Positions 1 to 12,043 of a stretch of 64,000 nt of DNA are shown piece by piece. The translations under genes and the position numbers were made by a program. This stretch comes from Anthoceros angustus (Eukaryota > Streptophyta > Anthocerotopsida > Anthocerotales > Anthocerotaceae). The stretch lies in assembly GCA_010909165.1 (NCBI GenBank), contig MU008186.1:682001-746000 (forward strand). The letters run 5' to 3'. Positions within the stretch are counted from its first letter, which is position 1; every line of letters begins with the position of its first letter. Below the pieces are notes generated by a model. That model did not search any database, was not told the DNA's origin, and was given only the letters and a program-made list of their open reading frames with translations.

Positions 1-559
1 GTTAATTAGGATAGCGGGATAGGAAAATAGGTAGTTTAGATAGAATTAGGATTTTGGAATGATGAATCCAATCTAGGGTTGCGCACCGGCGTACATCCAA
101 AGGAGGCAAAGTGCGCGACCGCGCCTCCACTTCAAGAGCTAGAACGAGAGCTGGAGTTGGAGCGTAAGACGCAAGGAAGGAAAGCGCCATCGCCAGCAAG
201 CCGAGCGAGGCGGAGCCGCGCGCGCCCATCGAAAGGACCGACCAGACAAAGAGGAGAGAAGGAAGAAAGCGAGTACCGAAGCAAGGAAGGGAGCTCACCA
301 CGCCAACCACTGGAAGAGGAAGTGTGAAGCGAACCAAGAAGGCGAGCACTTGGAGAGTCGGGCGGTAAAATTGAGAGCGGGAAGAGCGAGAATCGGCGAC
401 CGCCTCAAGGAAGGAAGGGCCACGGAGAGAAGGTTGGCAGCAGGAACATTCAAGCCGCTAACGTGCTGAAGGAGTGTGTTACCGCAACAAGGAAGAGGTG
501 AAGTGTGAAATTTTGAAGCTCTCAAATTGAGAGTAATTTCCTTCCTTGTGAGCTTGGGA

Positions 560-1530
560 AGGCCACCATGCCTCGAGCTGGAAAGGCAAGGGAAGGAGCC
601 GCCGCAAGGCTCTTCCTCGAGGAGGAAAGGAAAGAAGGAGCACCTGTGAGGGGTGAGGTCGAAATGCCTCAATTCACTTGCTTTGGCAGCTCAACCCCGA
701 GATTTGGTTGATTTTCGAAGGGGGAGGAGGAGAACATCCAACTAGGATGGGTGTATGGCCGCCAATGGGCCTACACCAATTTGGAATTGATTGAGGAGTG
801 TTACATCAACCTCCATCAATCGGAAGCGCCTGCCGCACCGGAGAGGAATGCTAACGGATCCGCTGCTGTGGACACAAGTATTCGATGTGTGTATGGAAGA
901 CCGGAGGAGGAGAGCTCGAATTGCTCTCTCGAAAGGTCGAATGGAGGGAAGAGGACATCTCCGACATCCCGCAGAGTTCCTTGACATGATGGATGGAGGA
1001 GTGAAAGCCCACGCCAAGAATGGTCGGAAGACCGAGAGCATCAAGGAGTCAAGTGGAGGCTCTTCGCAAAGATTGTGCTGGGGTTGGTAAATTACCAACG
1101 CACTTCTTATTTCAAAGACCAACTTCCTCCAATTTTGTGGAAGATTTCCATGGGAGCCAAGCCGGATTGGGGACTATCATGTATGAGGCCTACATCCACC
1201 ATCGAGAAGCTCCTCAAGCCAAATTCGTGGATGAGGAAGGCCAAGGCCTGCTACCTTAGCACCTATTTGGTGCATGGGAAACCGAGGGACTTCTCACAAG
1301 CAAGGAGCTTGAAGATGCATGGCATCCCTTTGAGGTCATCCACTCCACCGAGGTTGGAAAAGGCCTTTACCTTTGCATTGCGAAGACGGTGGGAGGTCGA
1401 CTCCACAAGCATGCTAGAAGCAAGAGGAGAAGATGCGAGGCAACAAGGTTGCCGAGTGGGAATCTTTCCCCACAGTGAGCAAGCAAGGGAGAGGAGCAAG
1501 AAGCGCCGAGGAAGGCCGAATGGTGGTCTA
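560..1530 (+). pseudogene. Protein-like region inside the 5' LTR (frameshifted)
   Basis: This matches the better preserved copy at 12,127-13,070 in the 3' LTR. Readable pieces include MYGRQWAYTNLELIEECYI near 751 and a continuation in another frame after about 1,130. The product is unrecognised and does not resemble gag or pol. Indels between the two LTR copies break the frame at different places, so it is not an intact gene here. Confidence 0.35.
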
Positions 1531-3825
1531 TGAGAGAAGGACCACAGTGAGGGGTGATACCAGAGTGGGGAGTCCCCACCATCTCCTTTGTGCCTACGAG
1601 AGAGGCACCCGGCTGCACTACCTAGGGAGGCGCCCACCCAAGGGGTGGGCACCATGGTAGGCGCCACCATGGTAGGTAGGCGATCACAGGGGGAGCAGCC
1701 GGGTAGGGCACCCCACGCCAGCAGCCCCCACGCAGGGAAGGGGAGAAGAACGCGAGGCCGTGAAGGCCGAGGCCACCATCTCCGCTACTGGGTGGGAGAG
1801 CGGATGGAGCGACGGAAGGGACCAAGGCCAGCTGATGGCCCGAAAGGTGTGAGAGCTGGAAATTTCCAAAGAAGAAGTGAGGGGTGGAATTAGGACCCCT
1901 AGGAGAATTGCCGGAGCTTGTGAAGCACTCACCGTGGATTTGAAGGGGCTAGGGACCTAGCAGCCTCCTTGTGGGCATGCCAAGAGGAAGTGAAATCTCA
2001 AGACATGGAAAGAAAGGCAGGACTGGCGTGGCAATTGGAGGCCATGGAGTCGATGAAAAGGCAGCCAAATTGGAAAAGGTCAGGAGAAGCTCCCGACCAC
2101 AGAACACAAGACGAGAAGGTCGAGGGAAGTTGTCACAAGTCAAGAAAGAGCCATTCGGCAACAACCCAAAAGGATTCTTGGAGGCAAAAGGAAGAGCATT
2201 TTGCCCAATTAGAGCAAGAGAGGAAAAGCAAGGCGAGGCACTAGGAAAGGAGAAGCAAGCAACTCGAAGTGGCCGCACATGAGCAGTGTGATGGCTACTC
2301 AAGCTATCAAAATCCGGATATGGGAGAGGAGTTGAGAAGGACCCGACAATTTGGAAGAGGAGCGCTGAGCGAAGCACAAGACCGAGAGGATGCTTGGCAA
2401 GTGAGAAAGAGGGCTTGCTCAATTAGCACCGGAACAAAGGAGGTCTCAGAGGAGGAGCGCCACAAGAAGGTGGTGCATGAATGCCGGTAGTGAGGAAGCG
2501 ATTTTGGGCATTATGCCCTTCGTGCAAAATTGGCCAGCCACCAAAGGAAGTGAGGGAGGAGAATGTAACCTCCATGTGAAGGTGGGAGAATTAACCACCG
2601 CAAGAGATGCCTACAAGGTAGGTGCGAGGATGGAGAGTGGCCCACGAGATTGATGATCTCCAAATGCGATCACAACTTGGGGCTCACCTCCACAACAGAT
2701 CTTGAAGGCCAACAACGAAGTCTTACGGTTGGCCAAGAGGAGGACATTGGGTCCTCATGATGATGACAAGGAGCTGCAAAGTGCAGAGGCCTCCGATTTT
2801 GATGAGGCCATCACGAAATGGACTCCGAGGAACTGAGGAGTCGAGGTGAAGGAGCCACCACAGTGATCGGGAGACGGGCGCGAGAGCAAGGAGGGGGACA
2901 GCCCGCCTCGGGGTCACCCAAGGGGTGGGCACTACCACCTGGTGATCACGGTAGTCCCGACTACCGAGAGGCAGCCCACGGCACGGCAGTTGGGGAGTTG
3001 GGACGGAAGCCCAATCAAGATGGAAAAGGCCGGGGTGCAGATACCGGGAGCAGCTGGGTGGTGGGAGAGACAACCCCACCGAGGAAACTAAGGACGGGTC
3101 CGACCCGAGGAAGGGTGAGGAATCCCTTATCCACGAGTAAGGGAGGAACCGGACCCGAGGAGGAGTCCAACGCAAAAAGGGCCCGAGAGATTAGAAACCG
3201 CATGGTGGGCGATGGGGATGAAGGGTGCTCTATGATAGGTATGGACAACCAAACAAAGGCAAAGAGCAATGAAGATCCCGACCAAGAAACCCTCACCGAG
3301 GAGGAGCGCCACAAGAAGGTGAAAGAAGGAAGAGATAGGCCGACTACCACGATGGTAGTCACTAGTAGTCCGCCACTACCGTAGGGTGCGATGATCGCGA
3401 CGAGGCGACGAGATGGAGGAAGGGAGAGGTGCGGAAGCGCGATTGCCGGAGGGCCGAGGAATCCAGACGCCGCCTGCGAGATGGAGGAAGGGCAAGATTG
3501 TACTTGCCCCACACATTAGGAAGGCGACAAAGATGGGAAAAGAGCAAAAGGAGGGCGAGGGAGCCAATCCACCACGGACACGTCCCTACCCCAAATAGGT
3601 GAAGACTAGATATGGTCAAGGGCCATAAATGCTAGGTAGAAGAATAGGAGGTGATGTAATCGACATCCTTCGAGGATAGACTTAGGTGAAGTTGCTAGAA
3701 TAGATTTACCAAGAAATGCATAATAGATTTAGGTGCCGACATTAAATGTCGGTAGGAAATAATAGAATATTGGAAAAGGTGACCCGCAGAGGGTCACCAA
3801 GGGAGGTTGTATGTGGAAGGCCTCC

Positions 3826-3832
3826 TATAAGA
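3826..3832 (+). promoter_or_regulatory. TATA-like promoter element in the 5' LTR
   Basis: CTCCTATAAGAGGAGG sits about 1 kb before the LTR end and is kept at 15,275 in the 3' LTR. It is the best TATA candidate for Pol II transcription of the element, which would make the downstream ~1 kb the R/U5 part. Inferred from sequence and position only. Confidence 0.45.
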
Positions 3833-4319
3833 GGAGGAGGATTTCACAAAGTAAAGTATCATGTCTTGCGCCCACGCCACCGAGTCCTTTGCCATTACAG
3901 AGGAATTTCGTGGCTGTGAGCCAACACAGTCTGCAGAGAGGAAGTCATGTGGTCTGAGTGTTGGTGGAGGACTTGCTCACGCAAGTGCCTAAACGAGTTG
4001 CTCCCTTGTGAATGGTGTGAAATTGCTTTGCTTTGGGTGTGTGGCAAATGCCCAGAACTCGGCTTGAGGGTAGACTACAGGAAAGACTGGAGGTTCTCGG
4101 TGTCAAACTCATAGCAACCGCCCAAGGAAGAACTTGCTGGTGGAGTGTGCACAGTGGCAGTCGAAAAAGAAGCCCGAATCGAGGTTAGAATAGGAGGAAG
4201 AGGATGAGGAGATGAGAAGATGAGTAGAGGATTAGAGGTGTAGGTGTTAGTGGAAGGCCACAGTGCAGCCTAAGGGACGAATCCCAACTGCAAGTAAACG
4301 AGCGCCCCGAGGGAGAAGA

Positions 4320-4620
4320 GTGGTCTTAGAAGTAGGGACGAATCGGAACTGGGGTCCTGGCGCCGTGGTAGGCTGTCCGAGGTGACTGCAATTGTGTTGT
4401 GTCGTTGTAGGTCAAGTTTGGTCTTAGAAGTAGGGACGAAATCGCGGTGTGAACTGGGGGTCGCCTGTAGGTCCTGTCGCCGCGTGACCAATTGTGTTGT
4501 GTCGTTGTAGGTCAAGTTTGGTCTTAGAAGTAGGGACGAAATCGCGTGAACTCCCCGGGCCTGGGTAGGTTGTTGCCGAGGCGTGACCCGCAATTGTTTT
4601 GTGTCGCTGTGGGTCGAGGT
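4320..4620 (+). repeat. Three ~99-bp tandem units in the LTR R/U5 part
   Basis: Units beginning TGGTCTTAGAAGTAGGGACG start at 4,320, 4,419 and 4,519. Each contains a GTGTCGTTGTAGGTCAAG block. The 3' LTR keeps only about two units (15,778 and 15,880), so copy number changed after insertion or by unequal exchange. Confidence 0.85.
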
Positions 4621-4836
4621 TGGCGATTTTTCGGGCAAAAGGCTGGTGCACGGAGAGGGAGAGTAGGGCGCCTTGCTTGTTGAGAAGGTCGAGTTGTGAA
4701 GCGATTGGTGACCACAAGGCCTCGAACTTTCACACAAGTCTCATGGGACGAAACCCAACGACGGCGACAGTGGGATAAGTGTGGCCGCTTATAGTGGGAG
4801 GACCGGGAGTGCCCCTGATTCTCCCTACCACATTTT

Positions 4837-4847
4837 TGGCGCCGGGA
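4837..4847 (+). other. Primer binding site of the gypsy element
   Basis: TGGCGCCGGGA begins four bases after the LTR terminus. The first eight bases fit the complement of a plant tRNA-Asp 3' end. The rest looks shortened, as if a few bases between two GCCG repeats had been lost. The LTR edge, PBS and terminal inverted repeat agree with each other. Confidence 0.7.
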
Positions 4848-5582
4848 TTTGTTGTTGAAAGGTTGAAGTTTTGTGGTTTCCATCGCTAGGTCAGCATGCT
4901 TGAGAAGGGACCGAGGGTCACCATGTGTTGTGAGGAAGAATCACGACCTTTAGTTGTCATCGGGTGAATGGTTGAGACACTAGAGGTGGTGTTTTAACCT
5001 CTTAACCCGTGGGTTGGAGGACATGAGGATGGTTGCGTATGTCGGGGGTCGATCTAGGGAGATACACGCGAAGGTCACCACCGCCACCGCAAGAGATTTA
5101 CGAGCCTTGCGAAGAAATCTGGAAGAGACCGCTACCGCTACTCGAGGGCAGCGGAGGAAGTAGAGACGATGACGTGGAAGAAGTCGCTTGACTCTAAGGC
5201 GACGAGGTGCGGAACGATGATCAAAAGTGGAGGAGGAAGAGGCGAGATCACCGGCGAGAGGAAGGAGGTCGAGAAGAGAAGCCGTGACCGCGATTTAGGA
5301 AGGGTCGCGCCTCCGAGCACGAGTTACCGCTCACACCCGCGAACGCCCGCGACGCTTTGCTTCTCAAAGCGGTGACACCACCTCATCTCCAAAGATCAAT
5401 GGACGACGAGGTCGCCGTGAGCGGGAATTTCGTGCTTGGTCGGAGGATTTGGCGGAACGACTCGATCGACCGGGTCGATTGATCTTTGGGACGAACTAGA
5501 GGGAGGTCGCTACTCCTCAAGGATCCCGATTTCTCGTTACCCGGCGAGGAGTGTTGGTCCCTGCGGACACCGACCGAGCAAC

Positions 5583-6880
5583 ATGAGTGGAGTTGGTGGA
5601 GGAGGAGGACCGCCCCAACTTCATAGTCGCCAAGAATACGCCAAATTCGCGAAGAAGAAGGGAGATGACGCGGAAGCGCTTGTAAGAACTTTGAGCATGT
5701 CTCCCATGCTAACTTGGAGGATGGAGTCGCCGATCGACACGATTTTTCCGGATCTGAGAGGGCATGCAGCTGGTATGGTCGCACCTATAATTCTGTCGCC
5801 GGATTGGGAAGCTCTCAAAGCATTTTGAATCGGTTCGAGGGCTCATATGCACACCACACTTTAGCAAAGAGGACCCTTCAGAGAAGAAACGAATCTTTGT
5901 TTGATTATGTGGAGGTTTTACGTATCCGGATCGAGTTCAAATGTGCACCCGAGACCGGGATCCACCCACTGGTACTCACAAGAGCAAGCGTGGATTGGTT
6001 TGTGAGTGGCTTGTCTCGAAAATGGAGGTACACCGCAGCGTGGACTAAGACGTTGGGGCCTCCGCTGGCCGAGGAATGGGAGTCCGCCGAGTTAGGGAGG
6101 AGAAAGAAGAGAAGTCATAAGAAGAGGAAAGGAACGAGAGATCTAGCCTCGCCTTCCGCCACCTCCTCCTCGCCCCTCATCGAAGCGAGGATAGCGAACT
6201 CAAGAAAGCTCCACATCGGATGAGGAATCGAAAAGGCCTACGAACGAATAAAGAAGGACCCGAGAAGGTCAAACGAAGAAGCGGAACGCGCATTGGAGAA
6301 GGAGAGGAAGGGAAGACGGGTGGATGGAGGAGGGAGAAACGTCGCAGGAGGGATTAGGACAAGTGGAGGCTTTGACCAAAAGATTGACCGAGTTAGAGGT
6401 CAAGGCGGAAGAATCAAGCTCCACGAAGATCTCCTCACCGCAAGGCGCGCTTGGTGTATTGCTCAATTTGTCATCAAACGACACACCAACCGGAATGTAT
6501 TCGGCACCACGATACGCGTAAACCATGTGGAAACCGCCATGCCGGAGACTTATTGGTATGGTGAAGCTTATCGTGCAAGCGTCACCGAGTCGGCCACCAC
6601 CAATCCATGAGGGCGACTTACCAACCGACTACACCAGCCCTCGAGGTATGGATCGCGACCGACATCGCCAGACCATGGAGACCGATCCATCGCAGGCCGA
6701 TGGCGATTCCACAGTGGTGTTGTTACAATGGAGCACCGTCACTACTCAAATGAATGTCCGTAACCACGAACAAGTGGTTATGTACCCTTTTGTCAAGTGT
6801 AAGGAATTAGGACATAAAATGGGGATCCCAGCTCGGGTGTGGCGAGTGGCACCACCACCAGGGTCAGGAACCAGCTAGAG
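5583..6880 (+). pseudogene. gag remnant of the gypsy element
   Basis: Reading starts near 5,583 (MSGVGGGGGPPQ). After a frame change at about 5,815 it continues with a retrotransposon capsid-like pattern: a WEALKAF block, a basic RTLQRRNESLFDYVEVL block and a WFVSGL block up to about 6,020. A Lys/Arg-rich tail follows. A CKELGHK piece near 6,800 may be a decayed CCHC knuckle. Assigned from pattern and position before pol. Confidence 0.6.
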
Positions 6881-8199
6881 GAGGCAAGGCCCAACTCAAA
6901 CCGCGATCACCGGACCACAACACCGGTCAAGGTGGAGGCGAGTATGATTCCTCGACGGATCCAAAGGTGACATCGTGATCGTGGAAGAGGGGTATGAAGG
7001 AGAGATGAGTGCGGATGAAGGATTGATGGTGGCCAAGGTGACCACCGATCGCGGGGAGAAAGGCCGAGGTAAAAACGGGGAAGGAGGAAAGGAAGCGAGA
7101 AGGTGAGGGACGACTCACCTGCCTCCGTGAGACGCGCCCAAGCGTGAGGAGGGGAGCAGCCCACCCCAAAGTAGACTTGCACTACCCGGGGCGGGCAGGT
7201 CAAGGAGAGGAGGAACGAACCACGCTTCTCCCGACATCACCGAGAAGTAGCGGCGTGGAAGATGAGCTAAACAGCTCACCCGATGGAAGACAAGAAGTAA
7301 ATTATTGATCCACGGTGGGTCCCAACCGATAGGAGGGATCATGGAATCGAAGTTTTACCAATAAGGTCGGAGTCGACTGTGGCTGCAAGCGGGAGGAAAC
7401 CTTGTCGATAAAATCTCCGCCACGACGCATGACCGCGAATTTGTGGTCGGCCTGAGATGCTTGCGTGAGTCCGAGATCCCGCAAAATTGTGAAGGAGGCG
7501 ATCGGGGAATCAAGGTAGGGAGGGAGAAAGCGGCGGAGGTAAATGTGGTCGAACTCATTGATTTGGGGCACCCGAGATTGAGGTTGAAATTGCGGGTGTT
7601 TGGTGCCCGACGTGCCATTAGATTCGGATCGGAGTCAACTTGATGACGGAGGAGACGGCTCATCAACTCGGGTTCACCGAGTTTCACCCGCCCGAGTATT
7701 TTTACGGATGGCACATAAGGAGAAAGCCACTAGGGGGCGTGCCCACCGAATTGGGGACTCACCTTCCATCTTACCTACATTGTGATGCGCCGTTTCGGAT
7801 TTAGGCTATAAGGTTTTGATAGGTAGGCCTTGGTTGTATGGTACGCGCGGTGTTTTTGATTTTGGTCGAGTGGCATCACCTTCAAGTCCGATACGACCCG
7901 CGGCGATTGCTTTCATGGAGCAAGGCTCCTTATGAGGGGAGTCTGCAACCCCCCGACACCCTCGTAGCACGGGGTAAGCTCCTGCAAAGGATCGAGCATA
8001 TCGGGGTCCTCAATGAGGTCAAATAAAGAGTGATTTGGTGTATACCTGCTTACATAGAGGAAGTCATAGAAGAATCAAGATGAGGCCCATAGAGAAGGAG
8101 TAGCCTTTTGGAAGGGCAAAGCTTATGAGCGACTTTCCTAAGAGGGATCCGAACCAAGATAGCAGCATCCGAGGAACATGTAGATCCGACGCGGAAGAC

Positions 8200-11100
8200 T
8201 TAGAGTTAGAACCGCAAGGTAGTCAAGATTTCTAAGTATCTAGGTGGAAAAGAAGAGTTTCAGAGCATGCTTAGGGAGTATGTCGATGTGTTTGCCTTCA
8301 AGATTACCGACATGACAGGATACCGAAGAACCGGGATACATCGAATTGATTTGAAGGAGGGCAAGACACCGAAGGATCAAGCAATACCGGTCAATCCCAA
8401 GTATTCCATGGTTGTTAAGGATCACCGACCAATACTTGAGGGTGATTTATCCGGTTACTCAGAGTGGTCGCCCCCATCGTAATTGTACCAAGCAAAGGAA
8501 AGGTTCGGTGTGTCAAGATTTCGTGAAACTTAATGAAGCAACGAAGGACCACCACCTTGCCTTTCATGGACAGCGTGTTGACACATGGCTGGCCATGAAA
8601 TGTACGTGGATGGGTACTCAATCAATTTCTGAGGAAGGAGGATCGTGATAAGACAACGCTCACAACCGATTGGGGAACTTACGCTTATTCCAAGCTCCCT
8701 TCTTGTGTAACGCCCCGCCACTTTCAACGAGTGGTGAACGCTATATTCGAGATTTTACTAAGTTCATGGAGTATTCCTAGATGATTGTGTTTGAGGAACC
8801 GATCTAGATCATTTGAGGCAATGTTTCAGAGATGCAGAATCGAACATGAAACTTCATCCGGAAGTGTTATTTTGGTAATGAGGGTATCTTTTGCACATCG
8901 AGTTTCGAGAGGATTGCGTAGATAAGGAGAAGGTAGCTATAGTCGAGATGGACGCACCACAAACGGTGAGGCAAAGCGTGCTTTTGTAGGGGGTAGGATT
9001 ACAGTGAGGTTCATCAAGGATTTCGCCAAGAAGGCAGCCTTGTTGACACAATTGACCAAGAAGGATACACCGCTCGAATGGACAACGCGAGGCGTGAGGC
9101 TTTTCAGCTTGAAGGATGCTTGGTGAGCGCGCCAACTTACAACCACCGATTGGGAAAACCGCTTCATGTATACGGATGTGTCCGCTACGCCATTGGGACC
9201 GCTCTTAAGCCGAAGGACGAGAAGAAACGGATCATCCGATTTTCTATGCGGAGACACCAGACGCTGAAAAGAACTACTCAACCACGGAGCGGAGGGTCTT
9301 GGTATCATTTACTCGTAAGAAGTTTAGACACTATCCGCTTGCTTGCAAGGTGACGCTTCATGTTGACCATTTTGCTGAAGTATCTTGTCAACAAGCCGAT
9401 TTGTCGAAGGATTGCCGTGGGTACTATGCTGCAAGAGTTTGACTACGAAACCGCACTGTGAAAGCAACATCGAACGCTGATTTCATTTCTCGAAAACCGG
9501 AGAGCGACTTGAGCCACCGATTTCGACGAGGAGTTGGTCGCCACGACCGGGTCAAGGAGAAGGACACGAGCATAATGAAGACGGCCTAAGAAGTGATCAG
9601 CAAGTCTTGTTAGAAGAGAGGCCAAGTGAGCAAGAAGGAACAGCGTGAAAAGCGCAGCAGGACAACTGGAGATCCGAGGAGAGGGCGCGCAAGGAGGAGA
9701 CTGAAATGCTCTCAAGGGTGAGCAGCAGCTGCAAGTGGAGGCCACGAGTTGGCAACAGGAAGGAGATGCATCCCATGACAAGCTTGAAGAAAACCGCAGG
9801 AGAAGGAAATGGCGGTGTTCATGGGAAATATGGGCAAGACCAGCGTGAGGCCAAGAGGAGCGAAGTCGGCCCATTGTCGGAAGAGGAGTATGCATGAGCG
9901 CAAACCGGGTATGTGAACCTAGGAGAAGCAAGGAGGCGATGGATTTACGACAGATCCACACGGCACGGACGAGAAAGGGTGGAGGCGGGTACGCCTGGAG
10001 GAGGAGATTGAACGCGAGGGCGTTTGCCGAGATATCTGAATGGGAGGTACGCAAATTTCTCGGAGCATGGAACCATGCCCGATGGTTGTGAGGGGCGAGT
10101 CTTTCTCCATAAAGCCTCGCCTACCGCTTGAGGGCGGTGTCCCGTATAAACAAGGTCCGGACGAAAAAGAGATGCCTCGACGCTGAAGAAGCTTCACTGT
10201 CACGAGGCATTACATGCGTAAGAGGGGTGGACACTATTCGCACAGTGACCGTTAAGAAGATTTTGAATGCGGATTCGTGGGCTACGATGCAAAAGGATGT
10301 GTGGGAGTTCACCGAGGTGTGATGCGTGTCGAGGGTTGACGGCCTACGTTGTCACACAATGGCCTCTTACCTACATCTTACCGCACCTTCGAGAAGTGGG
10401 GAATCGATCAGAGGACCGATCAAACCACCAACGCAATGGACTAAGAAGCGACATTTTGGTGGCTACGGATTATTGTACAAAGATGGTGGAAGCAAGCAAG
10501 GAAGGATGACGACAAAGCAAATTTTTATTCGAGAACATCATAACGAGGTATGGATGTCCTTTAGAGTTGGTCACGACCGGGACACATTTCCTCAACTCGG
10601 TCGTGAGTCCCTAACCACCTACTTCAACATTCGCATCGAAGACGACTCTACAACCCAAAGGCAAAGATGGATTGGAGAAGACGAATGGGTTGCACAATCC
10701 TCACCAAGGTAACTGGACACATGTATGATTGGGATGCTAAGTTGCACTCAAGATTGTGGGCTTACAGGACCGCATGGAGAAGATAACCACAAAGAAGACC
10801 CTTATTATCTAACATATGGCATGTCTCCGTGATGCCCGTGGAATTTGAAGTACCTACCTGTGATCATGGAGGATGAACGATGATCAGAGGATAGTCGTAG
10901 CTAGGTTAGAAGCTTCAGCAGAGGAGCATAGGGAGGATGCTTTAGAAGAAACATGGATTCGTGAACTCGTAAAAGATCGGCATGATGGGAGGTTAAGAGG
11001 AAGCAGACTATCGTGGACGGGATTTGGTTCTTCTATATGATAGTCTACCTAGACTTTCCAGGAAGCGTGAGATGGATGGGACCGAGGTGGTCGCAGATAC

Positions 11101-11219
11101 GAGAATGGATCCGCAACTCGGCCGGGCGAATTATGCCGACCGAGTCAATGGGTGGAAGGTCAAGAAGTACCTCACCCGGTACTGTTGTTTGCGAGGACGC
11201 AAACAGTGAGGTGGGGAGT
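8200..11219 (+). pseudogene. pol remnant (RT, RNase H, integrase) of the gypsy element
   Basis: At 8,267-8,480 the RT start reads EYVDVFAF and HRIDLKEGKTP. Recognisable RT pieces continue through about 8,720, including KLNEATKDHH and TDWGTYAY. RNase H pieces run about 8,995-9,480 (FIKDFAKKAALL, a TTERRVLG-like block and VNKPICRR in another frame). Integrase begins near 10,195 with an HHCC-like zinc finger ending in CDAC. It continues in changing frames to a terminal VNGWKVKKYL motif at 11,140-11,170. Many stops and frame changes make it non-functional. Confidence 0.75.
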
Positions 11220-11220
11220 A
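11208..11220 (+). other. Polypurine tract before the 3' LTR
   Basis: GAGGTGGGGAGTA is followed immediately by TGTGGTAAAA, the first bases of the 3' LTR. It would prime plus-strand DNA synthesis. Position and sequence fit a plant gypsy PPT. Confidence 0.75.
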
Positions 11221-12043
11221 TGTGGTAAAAGTTTGGGCAACCAGCCCAAAAGAGCCAAGACAAACAAGTTTGATTTTTTGGCTAAGAACGATTGAAGAGG
11301 AGCATGCCAAGAAATTTTCCGAGAATCTTGAAGCTGGAGTTGTAGGATATTGTTAGGAAGAAGGATATCCCAGAAGAAGAACGGGTCAAACGACCCCGAC
11401 GAGTGAGGGCGTCAAAGGTTGGTAGGTGCATCATCACCGTAGGTCGCCACACCACGCCGGTAGGTGAGAAGGAAGCATCATCAGTAAGTCGCGTATCACC
11501 GCTAGGTGACAATCTCGCAAAAGGAAATTTAGAATAGAGGGGATATCCACTATATATGCTCACCAATAGGGAATAAATATATAGTAATTAGAAGCGTAAT
11601 TAGGATAGCGATAGGAAAATAGGTAGTTTAGATAGAATTAGGATTTTGGAATGATGAACCAATCTAGGGTTGTGCGCCGCCGTGTGGCGACATCCAAAGG
11701 AGGCAAAGTGCGGCGCGCTCTCCACTTCAAGAGCTAGAACGACTGGAGTTGGAGCGGAAGCGCAGAAGGAAGGAAAGCCGCCATCGCCGCCAGCAAGCCG
11801 GGAGCGAGGCGAGAAGGCGCCCATCGAGAAAGGAGACCAGCAAGAGGGAGAAGTGGAAGGAAGAAAGCGCGAGTACCGCAGCGGAAGGGAGCTCACCACG
11901 CGGAACCAAGGAAGAGGGTGCCAAGAAGGAGCACTTGGAGAGCTGGGTAGAAAATTGAGAGTGAAGAGCGGGAAGGTGGCACCGCCTCAAGGAAGGCCGA
12001 GAAGGTTACAGCAAAGAAACGCCATTAACGTGGCCGCAGAAGG

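Larger units (their letters stand above)
1..4832 (+). mobile_element. 5' LTR (partial) of a long-LTR Ty3/gypsy retrotransposon
   Basis: This stretch is repeated as 11,596-16,166 in the same orientation. It ends TACCACA directly before a primer binding site, so it is the 5' LTR. Comparison with the complete 3' LTR shows that about 375 bases are missing beyond the window start. The plus strand is strongly A/G rich over several kilobases. The two LTRs differ mostly by short indels. It carries a TATA-like promoter near 3,826, about three ~99-bp tandem units near its end, and a protein-like region around 570-1,530. The long predicted ORFs on both strands are mostly by-products of the purine skew. 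Confidence 0.85.
4833..11220 (+). mobile_element. Internal region of the Ty3/gypsy element
   Basis: About 6.4 kb lies between the LTRs. Order on the plus strand is PBS, gag remnant, zinc-finger-like remnant, a poorly readable protease/spacer zone (about 6,900-8,200), reverse transcriptase, RNase H, integrase and PPT. Integrase after RNase H is the Ty3/gypsy order. Every domain is broken by stops and frameshifts, so the copy cannot encode its own proteins. I saw no chromodomain. Confidence 0.85.

Noticed and set aside
2-3600. Long minus-strand Leu/Ser/Pro-rich ORFs in the LTR
   Set aside because: They are by-products of the purine-rich plus strand (few stops on the opposite strand) and are not kept in frame between the two LTRs.
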